From NCBI RefSeq assembly GCF_002262875.1, contig NZ_NKYE01000002.1, positions 372,001 to 436,000 on the forward strand: a DNA stretch of 64,000 bases. The letters are read 5' to 3'. Positions 24,214 to 32,206 of the stretch are shown here, in pieces. This DNA is from Amycolatopsis antarctica (GTDB lineage Bacteria > Actinomycetota > Actinomycetes > Mycobacteriales > Pseudonocardiaceae). The first letter of the stretch is position 1. Each line of letters starts with the position of its first letter. The position numbers were made by a program, and so were the translations under genes. The notes below the pieces were generated by a model that worked only from the letters and a program-made list of their open reading frames with translations, did no database searches and was not told the origin of the DNA.

Positions 24214-25590
24214 ATGACGCTCGCACTCGACCGCATCGACACCGTGCCCGCTCCCGCCCCGGTCGCCCGCGCTCCGCGGGCGGTTCCGGCCGTGGCCGGT
24301 GCGGGCCTGCGGGTTCCGCTGGTCACCGGGGGCACCCGCGAGTACGCCAACCTCGACCACGCCGCGAGCGCACCGTGCCTGGCCGAGGTCCGCCGCGCGG
24401 TGGACGAGTTCCTGCCCTGGTACGCCAGCGTGCACCGCGGCGCCGGCTTCGCCTCGCAGGTGTCCACCCGCGTGCACGAGCGCAGCCGTGACATCGTCGC
24501 CCGCTTCCTCGGTGCCCGGCGGGGCGACACCGTCGTCTTCACCCGCAACACCACCGACGCCCTCACCCTGCTGGCCCGCTCGGTGCCCCGGCACACCGCC
24601 GTCGTGCAGTTCGACACCGAGCACCACGCGGCACTGCTGCCGTGGCGCGGCCCGCACGTCCGCCGGATCGCCACGCCGAGCACCCGGTCCGGCGCGATCG
24701 CCGCGCTGGACGCCGCGCTCGCCGACTGTCCCGAGGGTCCGCGCCTTGTCGTCGTGACCGGCGCGTCGAACGTCACCGGCGAGGTCCTGCCGGTCGCCGA
24801 GTTCGCCGCCGTCGCCCGCAGGCACGGTGCCCGGATCGCACTCGACGGGGCACAGCTCGCCCCGCACCGCCCCATCTCGCTGCGCGAGCTGGACGTCGAC
24901 TACGTCGCGATCTCCGGCCACAAGCTCTACGCGCCGTTCGGCGCCGGCGCCCTCGCCGGCCGGGCCGACTGGCTCCGGGCCGCGCCGCCGTACCTGGCCG
25001 GTGGTGGCGCGAGCAGGTCGGTCGCCGCCGACGGGGAACGAGTCACCGTCGCCTGGAACGACGGCCCGGAACGGCACGAGGGCGGCTCACCGAACACGGT
25101 CGGCGTGTATGCCCTCGGTGTGGCCTGCGCCGAACTCGAACGCCACGCCGGGGCGGTCGCCGCCCACGAGGACGAGCTGCTGGCGCGGCTGCGCAGAGGC
25201 CTCGCCGGGGTGCCCGGACTGCACACGCTGCGCCTGTTCGCCGACGATCCGGCCGTGGCCGACGTGGTCGGCACCGTGAGCTTCGTGATCGAGGGCCACG
25301 ACCCCGGCCGGGTGGCCGCGGCCCTGTCCGCCGAGTACGGCATCGGCGTGCGGGACGGCGCGTTCTGCGCGCACATCGCCACCCGCAGGCTGGTCGGGCG
25401 CACCGGAACCGGCGGGGCGAAGGCGCTGCGGGCGAGCATCGGACTCGGTACCACGACCGAGCACGTGGACCGGCTGGTGACCGCATTGCGACGGCTGGTC
25501 ACCGGGGGTGAGCGGTGGTCCTACGCGGAGCTGGACGGACGCTGGGCGCCCACCCCGGACCCGCGGGAGCTGCCGCCGTTCCTCCGCTGA
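24214..25590 (+). CDS. Class V aminotransferase (cysteine desulfurase-like PLP enzyme)
   Basis: 458 aa. Fold type I PLP enzyme of the class V/NifS-like group. PLP lysine in VAISGHKLYAPFGAGAL (about 233-249), the Asp-Gln pocket in RIALDGAQLAPH, the substrate region FTRNTTDALTLLAR and EHHAALLPWR, and an active-site-loop region with a Cys in GVRDGAFCAHI. Whether it is a desulfurase, lyase or transaminase cannot be read. Control by a SAM-IV riboswitch argues for sulfur or methionine metabolism. ATG 24214 has GAGGAG 5 nt upstream. lspA follows after 23 nt. Confidence 0.88.
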   Translation: MTLALDRIDTVPAPAPVARAPRAVPAVAGAGLRVPLVTGGTREYANLDHAASAPCLAEVRRAVDEFLPWYASVHRGAGFASQVSTRVHERSRDIVARFLGARRGDTVVFTRNTTDALTLLARSVPRHTAVVQFDTEHHAALLPWRGPHVRRIATPSTRSGAIAALDAALADCPEGPRLVVVTGASNVTGEVLPVAEFAAVARRHGARIALDGAQLAPHRPISLRELDVDYVAISGHKLYAPFGAGALAGRADWLRAAPPYLAGGGASRSVAADGERVTVAWNDGPERHEGGSPNTVGVYALGVACAELERHAGAVAAHEDELLARLRRGLAGVPGLHTLRLFADDPAVADVVGTVSFVIEGHDPGRVAAALSAEYGIGVRDGAFCAHIATRRLVGRTGTGGAKALRASIGLGTTTEHVDRLVTALRRLVTGGERWSYAELDGRWAPTPDPRELPPFLR

Positions 25591-25613
25591 GCCGGACAGT
25601 GGACAATGCGGAG

Positions 25614-26249
25614 GTGAGCACCGAACGCCCCGAGGACGTCGACACCGCAGGCAGCACTTCCGCGAGCGCGGATGCCGAGGTGCCGGGACCGCCCGCCCCG
25701 CCCCGTCCACCGCGCCGGGTGGGACTGCTGGCCGCCGTCGCCGCGGTGTTCCTGCTCCTCGACGTCGTCACCAAGGTGATCGCCGCGGCGACGCTGGAGG
25801 GCAGCGAGCCGGTCCGGGTGCTCGGCGGCGCGATGTACCTGCAGCTCGTCCGCAACCCCGGCGCTGCCTTCGGGATGGGTGTCGACATGACGTGGGTGCT
25901 GGCGGTGGTGAAGATCCTCGTCGCGTTCGCGATCGTCTGGTTCGCCCGGCGAATCCGGTCGGCGGGCTGGGCGGTCGGGCTCGGCCTCGTGCTCGCCGGC
26001 GCGCTCGGCAACGTGGTGGACCGCGTGTTCCGCGCGCCCGCCCCGTTCCAGGGTCACGTCGTCGACTTCCTGTCCGCGTTCGCCCCCAACGGCGAGGCCT
26101 GGCCGGTGTTCAACGTCGCCGACTCCGCGGTGTGTGTCGGGGCCGTGCTGATCGTGGTGCTTTCCTTGCTGGGTAAGGACTACGACGGTACGTCCACACA
26201 GGACCGTAAGGCCGCCGCGGCGGGAACCGCCGAGGGGGACGGCGCGTGA
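25614..26249 (+). CDS. lspA: Lipoprotein signal peptidase LspA
   Basis: Aspartyl membrane protease that removes signal peptides of prolipoproteins. 211 aa from GTG 25614, long for the family because of a ~40-residue Pro/Ala-rich cytoplasmic N-terminus and a ~25-residue C-terminal tail. Four membrane helices; catalytic aspartates in GNVVDRVF and FNVADSAV; signature [15 protein letters not shown]. Followed by the pseudouridine synthase with a 4-bp overlap (GTGA), the same order as Rv1539-Rv1540. Confidence 0.95.
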   Translation: MSTERPEDVDTAGSTSASADAEVPGPPAPPRPPRRVGLLAAVAAVFLLLDVVTKVIAAATLEGSEPVRVLGGAMYLQLVRNPGAAFGMGVDMTWVLAVVKILVAFAIVWFARRIRSAGWAVGLGLVLAGALGNVVDRVFRAPAPFQGHVVDFLSAFAPNGEAWPVFNVADSAVCVGAVLIVVLSLLGKDYDGTSTQDRKAAAAGTAEGDGA

Positions 26250-27172
26250 GCGCCCGGATGCTGCCCGTCCCGGACGGTCTCGACGGAATGCGCGTCGACG
26301 CGGGCCTGGCGAAGATGCTCGGCCTCTCCCGCACCGCCGTCGCCGAGCTGGCCGCCTCCGGTGACGTCCTTCTCGACGGCAGGCCCGCGGGCAAGTCCGA
26401 CCGTCTCGCGGCAGGTGGCCTGCTGGAGGTGACGCTGCCGGAACCCGCGCAGGCCGTCCAGGTGGTAGCCGAGCCGGTCGAGGGCATGCGGGTCCTGCAC
26501 TCCGACGACGACATCGCGATCATCGACAAACCGGTCGGCGTGGCAGTGCACCCCAGTCCCGGCTGGACCGGGCCCACCGTGGTGGGCGGACTGGCCGCGG
26601 CCGGGCTGCGGATCTCCACCTCCGGGGCCGCCGAGCGGCAGGGCGTGGTGCACCGCCTCGACGCGGGCACCACCGGCGTGATGGTGGTGGCGAAGAGTGA
26701 GCACGCCTACACCGTGCTGAAGCGGGCGTTCAAGGAACGCACCGTCGACAAGGGTTACCACGCGCTCGTGCAGGGCCATCCCGATCCGACGCGCGGCACC
26801 ATCGACGCCCCGATCGACCGCCACCCCCGGCACGACTACAAGTTCGCCGTCGTCGCCGGGGGACGGCCGAGCGTCACCCACTACGAGGTGACGGAGGCCT
26901 TTCGTGCCGCCTCGCTGACGGCGATCAAGCTGGAAACCGGGCGTACGCACCAGATCCGGGTGCACTTCTCGGCGCTGAAGCACCCCTGCGTCGGCGATCT
27001 GACCTATGGCGCCGATCCGGTACTGGCGCGCAGGCTCGCGCTGTCGCGGCAGTGGCTGCACGCCCGCAGTCTGGGCTTCGCGCACCCCGCCGACGGCCGC
27101 TGGGTGGAGTTCACCAGCGAGTACCCGGACGATCTCGCGTCCGCGCTGGAAATCCTGCGCGCCGAGTCCTGA
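26246..27172 (+). CDS. rluD: RluD-type 23S rRNA/tRNA pseudouridine synthase
   Basis: 308 aa. N-terminal S4 RNA-binding domain ([33 protein letters not shown]), then the RluA/RluD catalytic domain with the active Asp in [18 protein letters not shown] and the uridine-contact motifs [14 protein letters not shown] and [17 protein letters not shown]. The S4 plus core layout is RluD-like, so positions in 23S helix 69 are the likely target. The reading frame stays open past its TGA (27170-27172) as a regulator remnant. Confidence 0.93.
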   Translation: MSARMLPVPDGLDGMRVDAGLAKMLGLSRTAVAELAASGDVLLDGRPAGKSDRLAAGGLLEVTLPEPAQAVQVVAEPVEGMRVLHSDDDIAIIDKPVGVAVHPSPGWTGPTVVGGLAAAGLRISTSGAAERQGVVHRLDAGTTGVMVVAKSEHAYTVLKRAFKERTVDKGYHALVQGHPDPTRGTIDAPIDRHPRHDYKFAVVAGGRPSVTHYEVTEAFRAASLTAIKLETGRTHQIRVHFSALKHPCVGDLTYGADPVLARRLALSRQWLHARSLGFAHPADGRWVEFTSEYPDDLASALEILRAES

Positions 27173-27517
27173 CACCCGGCGGCGCCGGTCAGCCGGCCGA
27201 TCCGCTCCACACGCCAGTCCTGGTGGTTCACCCCGCCGCGGGACGCCGCCGTCTCGGCCGCCGCGGCAGCGCCGATCGAGGCGTTCCAGCAGGAACTGCG
27301 CGAGGCGGGGCCGGACTCGGTCCGCACCTACGCCCGTTTCGCCCCGCATCTGTCCGAGGAGGACCTTGCCGAGCTGGACCGGCGGATCTGCGCGGTGATC
27401 GACGCCTACGTCGAGACCGAGGACCAGCGCCTCGACCAGCCGGTGCACGGCGGCATCGTCGTCCTGCACCGGATGCCCGGCAGCACCGGGCCTGCCGGTG
27501 GGTCAGTCGTCGAGTGA
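27173..27517 (+). pseudogene. Remnant of a winged-helix (ArsR-like) regulator C-terminal half
   Basis: The frame directly following the rluD stop remains open for 114 codons with actinobacterial codon bias but has no start codon before its later half. Translation includes RQSWWFTPPRDAA, a helix IEAFQQELREAGPDS, then LSEEDLAELDRRICAVIDAY and HGGIVVLHR. This pattern (bulky W residue, then an E/D-helix that ends in a hydrophobic strand) is common in the C-terminal halves of winged-helix regulators. The N-terminal DNA-binding half is missing. It ends by overlapping the convergent HTH gene by 15 bp. Alternatively it is a C-terminal extension reached only by stop readthrough, which I consider less likely. 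Confidence 0.6.
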
Positions 27518-28597
27518 CCAGGTGACCGAGCGTTCGTCGGAGTCCGGCCGGGCGTTCCAGCGCACCGACACGACGCGCGTGGCGTCCGGCAGTACGTAGA
27601 CGGTGTGCCCGCCCGCCGTCTCGCCCGGCCGAACCCCGATCCGGTGCGGAGGGCGCGAGGACAGTGACACCGGCGCCTTGCCGATGGCGGTGCCGTCCGC
27701 CGCGACGAGTTCGAGGTAGTTGTCCGGCAGCGAGGCGAAGGGAATCGCTCCCCGATTGGTGATCTCGGTGTGCACGACGACCGCGCGCTCCCCGTCGTCG
27801 AGCCGGTAGCCCGCCGCGCTGAACAGGAAGTCCGCCGGATCCTGCACTTCGAGGAGCTGGATGGCGAGCTGCTCGCCCTCCAGTCCGTGGGTCTCCAGCA
27901 CGTCCCCGCTGCGGCCCGCGCGTGCCTGCGCGGGTGCGGGCTCGGCGGGCCGCTGGTCGCCCCGCGCCCAGGACGCGCTCTGCGGTGGTCCCCAGGTGCT
28001 CATCACCGGGTCCGGCCGGACCTGCGCGGGCGGTGTGTGCCCTTGTGGCGCCGGTCCCTGTGTCACCTGATGGTGCGGGGCGGGTGGCCGGGCGTACTGC
28101 TGTGGCGGATAGGGCTGCTGGATCTGCGCGGGCCTGCCTTGCTGCCCGGGAGGTGCTCCCTGCACGGTGTAGGAGCCGGAGGGGGCGCCGTGCACCGGGT
28201 ACGCCCCGGACGGAACTCCCTGTACCTGGTAGGAGCCCGAGGGCAGGCCGTGCACGTGCTGCGGTCCGGGGGTGTGCTGCCCGACCGGGTACGCCCCGGA
28301 CGGAGCCCCCCGCACCTGCTGCGGCTGCGCGGGCGGCTGCTGCTGCTGGGGTTGCTGGGCGGGCTGTTGCTGGGGTGCCCGGGAGCCCGACACGGCGGCG
28401 CGGACGCCCTGCGGATCGCACTCCACTCCGACGAGCAGCGGCAGGCCGCTGCCGGACAGTGCGACGAGCCGGTAGGCGACCTCGCGCGGATCCATGCCGA
28501 CTTTCGCGGCCAGTTCGTGCACGGCGGCCTTGCCCTGCTCGGCCAGCGCGGCGAGCAGGCGCGCATCCACGGGATCGGTCACGGCCACGGCTGGCAC
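27503..28597 (-). CDS. HTH protein with Gln/Pro repeat linker and Ig-like C-terminal domain
   Basis: About 364 aa. An AsnC/Lrp-like helix-turn-helix opens it (DPVDARLLAALAEQGKAAVHELAAKVGMDPREVAYRL). Then a long Gln/Pro/Gly linker (about 75-230) with at least four copies of a G-x-PSG-A/S-Y-x-V unit, and a C-terminal beta-rich domain (EVQDPADFLFSAAGYRLDDGERAVVVHTEITNRG ... NYLELVAADG) like DUF4352/CARDB-type modules that normally lie outside the cell. No membrane segment is visible between them. GTG 28597 is favoured by GAGG 7 nt upstream; GTG 28588 and 28582 are alternatives. Function unknown. Confidence 0.72.
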   Translation of the reverse strand: MPAVAVTDPVDARLLAALAEQGKAAVHELAAKVGMDPREVAYRLVALSGSGLPLLVGVECDPQGVRAAVSGSRAPQQQPAQQPQQQQPPAQPQQVRGAPSGAYPVGQHTPGPQHVHGLPSGSYQVQGVPSGAYPVHGAPSGSYTVQGAPPGQQGRPAQIQQPYPPQQYARPPAPHHQVTQGPAPQGHTPPAQVRPDPVMSTWGPPQSASWARGDQRPAEPAPAQARAGRSGDVLETHGLEGEQLAIQLLEVQDPADFLFSAAGYRLDDGERAVVVHTEITNRGAIPFASLPDNYLELVAADGTAIGKAPVSLSSRPPHRIGVRPGETAGGHTVYVLPDATRVVSVRWNARPDSDERSVTWSLDD

Positions 28598-28687
28598 GCT
28601 ACCGCCTCGGGCCCTCCGGCGTGGCCGCGCCCGGCGACTGCCGGAAAGCCCGGCGGCGGACACCCGGACCCCCCTAGGCTCGGGTAC

Positions 28688-30424
28688 ATGTCACCGTCGA
28701 CTCCGGCGACCGGTCAGGACCGGTCGCGTTCCGAGAAGCCCGGCCCCGAGGCGGCGGGCTCGCCGATCAGCGCGCTCGCCGACGAACTCGTCGGGCTGAT
28801 GTTCGCCGCCGATCCGATCTGGCCCGCGCTGCTCGGCACCGACCGTGCCGCCGAGGGGCTGGCCGACCTCGGTGCGGAGGCGGGCAGGCGGCAGCGGGCG
28901 GCGCTGACCGGTCTCGCCGATCGCGCCAGGGCAGTGGATCCGGAGACGTTGGACCCGCCGGAGCGGGTGACCCGCCGGGTGATCCTGGCCCAGGCGCGGG
29001 CACACGTCGAGGGCATCGACAGCAGACTGACCGATTTCGCGGTCACCGACCTGTTCGTCTCGCCCGCCGTGGCCCTGCTGATGATGCTGCCGATGATCAC
29101 GGTGACCGAGCCGGACGAGGCGGACGCGCATCTCGGCAGGCTGGCGGCGATCCCGGTCCATCTCGAGCAGGCACTGGAACGCCACCGGGCGGGAATCGCC
29201 GATGGTCTGCTGCCGGTCGCGCACCTGGTACGGGCAGCGATCGCGCACCTCGACCGGTACCTAGCCGACCCGGACGCGGATCCACTGCTGCGCCAGGAGG
29301 CGCCGGACGAGGAGTTCGAGAGCGAACGCCGCGGCCTGCTCGCGACCCGGGTGCGCCCTGCCTTCGCCGCCTACCGGGACGCGCTCGAGACGGAGGTGCT
29401 GCCGCACGGCAGGCCGGCCGAGCGTCCCGGGATCGGCTGGCTTCCCGGCGGCGCGGAGATCTACGCCTCGCTCGCGCGGGTGCACACCACCACCGACCGC
29501 ACACCGGCCGAACTGCACCGCACCGGCCTCGACATCATCGAACGGCTGGGTACCGAGTACGCCGAGATCGGCCGGCGGGTGTTCGGCACCGGTGAGCAGG
29601 CCGAGGTCTTCCGACGGATGCGGACCGATCCGGAGCTGCGCTGGCGGGACGCCGAGGAGTTGCTGGGCGCCGCGCGGGCCGCGATCGGCAGAGCCCAGGA
29701 CGCCGCACCTGTTTGGTTCGGCGCCGTGCCGCCGCAGCCCTGTGTGGTCGAGGCCGTGCCCGCAGCCGAGGCCCCGGGCGGCCCGCCCGCCTACTACATG
29801 CCGCCGTCCGCGGACGGGGCGCAGCCCGGTGTCTACTTCGCCAACACCCATGAGGTGACCGAACGGTTCCGGCACGCCGCCGAGGCGGTCGCCTTCCACG
29901 AAGCCGTTCCAGGGCACCATTTCCAGCTTTCGCTGGCCCTGGAGCTGGCCGAGTTGCCGTTGTTGCGGCGGATCAGCGAGTTCACCGCCTACAGCGAGGG
30001 GTGGGGGCTCTACGCCGAGCGGCTGGCCGACGAGATGGGGCTGTACTCCGGCGATGTCGCGCGGCTCGGCATGCTGGCGCTCGATTCGATGCGTGCGGGC
30101 AGGCTCGTCGTGGACACCGGCCTGCACGCGCACGGGTGGAGCAGGCAGCAGGCGGTGGACTTCCTGCTGGCGCACACGCCGATGCCGCCGGTCGAGATCG
30201 AGTCCGAAGTGGACAGATACATCGCGTGGCCGGGGCAGGCGCTGGCGTACATGGTGGGACGGTTGGAGATCGAGCGCATCCGCGCCCGGGCCGCGGCCGC
30301 GCTGGGCGAGCGCTTCGATCTGCGCGCTTTCCACGACCTCGTGCTCGGCGGCGGGGCGCTGCCGCTGTCGGTACTGGACGACATCGTCACCGAATGGGTG
30401 CGGAAAGGTGGAGCGAGTGACTGA
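28688..30424 (+). CDS. DUF885 family metallopeptidase-like protein, copy 1
   Basis: 578 aa. The DUF885 zinc-peptidase-like signature FHEAVPGHHFQ (about 402-412) and SEGWGLYAERLADEMGLY are present, with a C-terminal domain containing YMVGRLEIERIRA. No signal peptide, so a cytoplasmic peptidase or aminopeptidase-like activity is expected but unproven. ATG 28688 lies just after GTACATG; the divergent HTH gene begins 90 nt away. Its last 8 bp overlap copy 2. Confidence 0.85.
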   Translation: MSPSTPATGQDRSRSEKPGPEAAGSPISALADELVGLMFAADPIWPALLGTDRAAEGLADLGAEAGRRQRAALTGLADRARAVDPETLDPPERVTRRVILAQARAHVEGIDSRLTDFAVTDLFVSPAVALLMMLPMITVTEPDEADAHLGRLAAIPVHLEQALERHRAGIADGLLPVAHLVRAAIAHLDRYLADPDADPLLRQEAPDEEFESERRGLLATRVRPAFAAYRDALETEVLPHGRPAERPGIGWLPGGAEIYASLARVHTTTDRTPAELHRTGLDIIERLGTEYAEIGRRVFGTGEQAEVFRRMRTDPELRWRDAEELLGAARAAIGRAQDAAPVWFGAVPPQPCVVEAVPAAEAPGGPPAYYMPPSADGAQPGVYFANTHEVTERFRHAAEAVAFHEAVPGHHFQLSLALELAELPLLRRISEFTAYSEGWGLYAERLADEMGLYSGDVARLGMLALDSMRAGRLVVDTGLHAHGWSRQQAVDFLLAHTPMPPVEIESEVDRYIAWPGQALAYMVGRLEIERIRARAAAALGERFDLRAFHDLVLGGGALPLSVLDDIVTEWVRKGGASD

Positions 30425-32132
30425 CGACACGAGGACAGGGACGGAGACGGGAACGCGGGTGCCGGTGCGGCAGGAGGTCGACCGCCTCGCCGAGGAGTAC
30501 GTCGATGTCCTGTTCGAGATGGAGCCGCTGTGGCCGTCGGTACTCGGGCTGGACGGGACGCACGACCGGCTGCCCGATCCGAGCCCGGCGGCCGAGGACC
30601 GGATCCGGTCGGCGATGCGCGACATCGCCGGCCGGGCCGCCGCGATCGACCCGTCGGGCCTCGACGAGGTCCGCGCGGTGACCCGGGACGTGGTGGTGCA
30701 GCAGGCGAACGCGGCGCTGGACACCCTGGACTCGCGGCTGGTCGAGTTCAGCGTCAGCGACGGTCTCTCCTCACCCGCCTACTCGCCGCTGACCATGCTG
30801 CCCTCCCTGACCCTCAACGACGAGGCGAAGGCCCGCGGGTACCTCGCCAGGCTCGCCGCGCTGCCGTCCTATCTGGACGCCGTCGCCGACCGCCAGCGCC
30901 GCGGTCTGGCGGACGGCCTCGTCCCACCGGATTTCCTGGTACAGGCCGGTGTCGACTACGCGCAGCGTTACCTCGGCGCCCCGGAGACCGACCCGCTGGC
31001 CATCGACCCCGAGATCGATCTGCCGGACTTCGCCGCCGAACGCGACCGCCTGCTCGCTGATGCCGTCCGCCCGGCCTACGCCCGGTACCGCGACTTCCTG
31101 CGCGACGAACTCGCGCCGCACGCGGTGCCGGCCGACCGGCCGGGTCTCGGCGCGCAGCCGGGTGGCGCGGCACGCTACGAGGGCCTGATCCGGGTGCACA
31201 CCACCACCGACCGCTCGGCGCACGAACTGCACGAGATCGGTCTCGCGCTGATCGAGGATCTGGCCGCGCAGTACCGCGTGCTCGGCGAGCGGGTGTTCGG
31301 CAGCACCGACCTGGCCGAGATCTTCGAGCGGCTGCGTACCGACCCGGCGCTGCGCTGGCGCGACGGCGACGAGCTGCTGGAGGCGGCGCGCTCGGCCATC
31401 CGCCGCGCGGAAGCCGTTGCGCCCCAGTGGTTCGGACTGCTTCCCGCCGGACAGTGCGAGGTGCGTCCGGTCCCGCCCGCGGAGGCGGTGGGCGGCACCA
31501 TCGCCTACTACCAGCTTCCCGCTCTGGACGGTTCCCGCCCGGGCGTCTACTTCGCGAACACCTTCGAGGCCACCCAGCGTTTCCGGCACACGGCCGAGGC
31601 CATCGCGTTCCACGAAGCCGTTCCCGGGCACCATTTCCAGCTCGGCATCGCACTCGGCCAGACCGAGATGCCGTTGCTCCGCAGGCTCGCCGACGTCAAC
31701 GCCTTCATCGAGGGCTGGGGACTCTACGCCGAACGGCTGGCCGACGAGATGGGGCTCTACTCCGACGACGTGGCGAAGTTCGGGATGCTGACCCAGGACT
31801 CGATGCGCGCCGGGCGGCTCGTCGTGGACACCGGGCTGCACGCGCTCGGCTGGAGCAGGGGGCGCGCGGTGGAGTTCCTCGCCGCGAACACCCCGATGTC
31901 CGGGCTGGAGATCGAGGCGGAGATCGACCGCTACGTGGCCAACCCCGCGCAGGCACTGTCGTACATGGTGGGACGGCTGGAGATCGAGCGGGTGCGGGCC
32001 GACGCGGCCGAGGCACTGGGGGAGCGGTTCGACATCCGCGCCTTCCACGATGTCGTGCTGGGCAACGGAAACCTGCCGCTGTCGGTGCTCGGTGACGTGG
32101 TCTCACGCTGGGTGGACGGGCAGCGCGGCTGA
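30417..32132 (+). CDS. DUF885 family metallopeptidase-like protein, copy 2
   Basis: 571 aa, a tandem paralogue of the preceding gene along its full length. It has the same FHEAVPGHHFQ (about 398-408) and EGWGLYAERLADEMGLY motifs. GTG 30417 overlaps the copy-1 stop by 8 bp with GGTGGAG upstream, so the two are co-translated. Around the active-site motif the two genes agree at 34 of 35 consecutive bases (including unusual CAT usage), pointing to recent duplication or gene conversion. The pair could form a heteromer. Confidence 0.86.
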   Translation: MTDDTRTGTETGTRVPVRQEVDRLAEEYVDVLFEMEPLWPSVLGLDGTHDRLPDPSPAAEDRIRSAMRDIAGRAAAIDPSGLDEVRAVTRDVVVQQANAALDTLDSRLVEFSVSDGLSSPAYSPLTMLPSLTLNDEAKARGYLARLAALPSYLDAVADRQRRGLADGLVPPDFLVQAGVDYAQRYLGAPETDPLAIDPEIDLPDFAAERDRLLADAVRPAYARYRDFLRDELAPHAVPADRPGLGAQPGGAARYEGLIRVHTTTDRSAHELHEIGLALIEDLAAQYRVLGERVFGSTDLAEIFERLRTDPALRWRDGDELLEAARSAIRRAEAVAPQWFGLLPAGQCEVRPVPPAEAVGGTIAYYQLPALDGSRPGVYFANTFEATQRFRHTAEAIAFHEAVPGHHFQLGIALGQTEMPLLRRLADVNAFIEGWGLYAERLADEMGLYSDDVAKFGMLTQDSMRAGRLVVDTGLHALGWSRGRAVEFLAANTPMSGLEIEAEIDRYVANPAQALSYMVGRLEIERVRADAAEALGERFDIRAFHDVVLGNGNLPLSVLGDVVSRWVDGQRG

Positions 32133-32135
32133 GCC

Positions 32136-32198
32136 GTCCGGCAGGCGCGCGCGCCTGCCGGACCGTCGCGCCGGTTCCGGACCGGAACCGGCGCGACG
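32136..32198. terminator. Two consecutive hairpins between convergent genes
   Basis: GTCCGGCAGGCGCG/CGCGCCTGCCGGAC (32136-32163) forms a perfect 14-bp-arm palindrome, and a second stem CGTCGCGCCGGTTCCGG with its complement fills 32164-32198. They separate the DUF885 pair from the convergent acyl-CoA ligase gene and can serve both strands. Confidence 0.8.
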
Positions 32199-32206
32199 GC
32201 CGTGGA

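Noticed and set aside
30010..30390. Minus-strand small frames in the DUF885 region
   Set aside because: Ser/Ala/Arg-rich shadows with no ribosome site.
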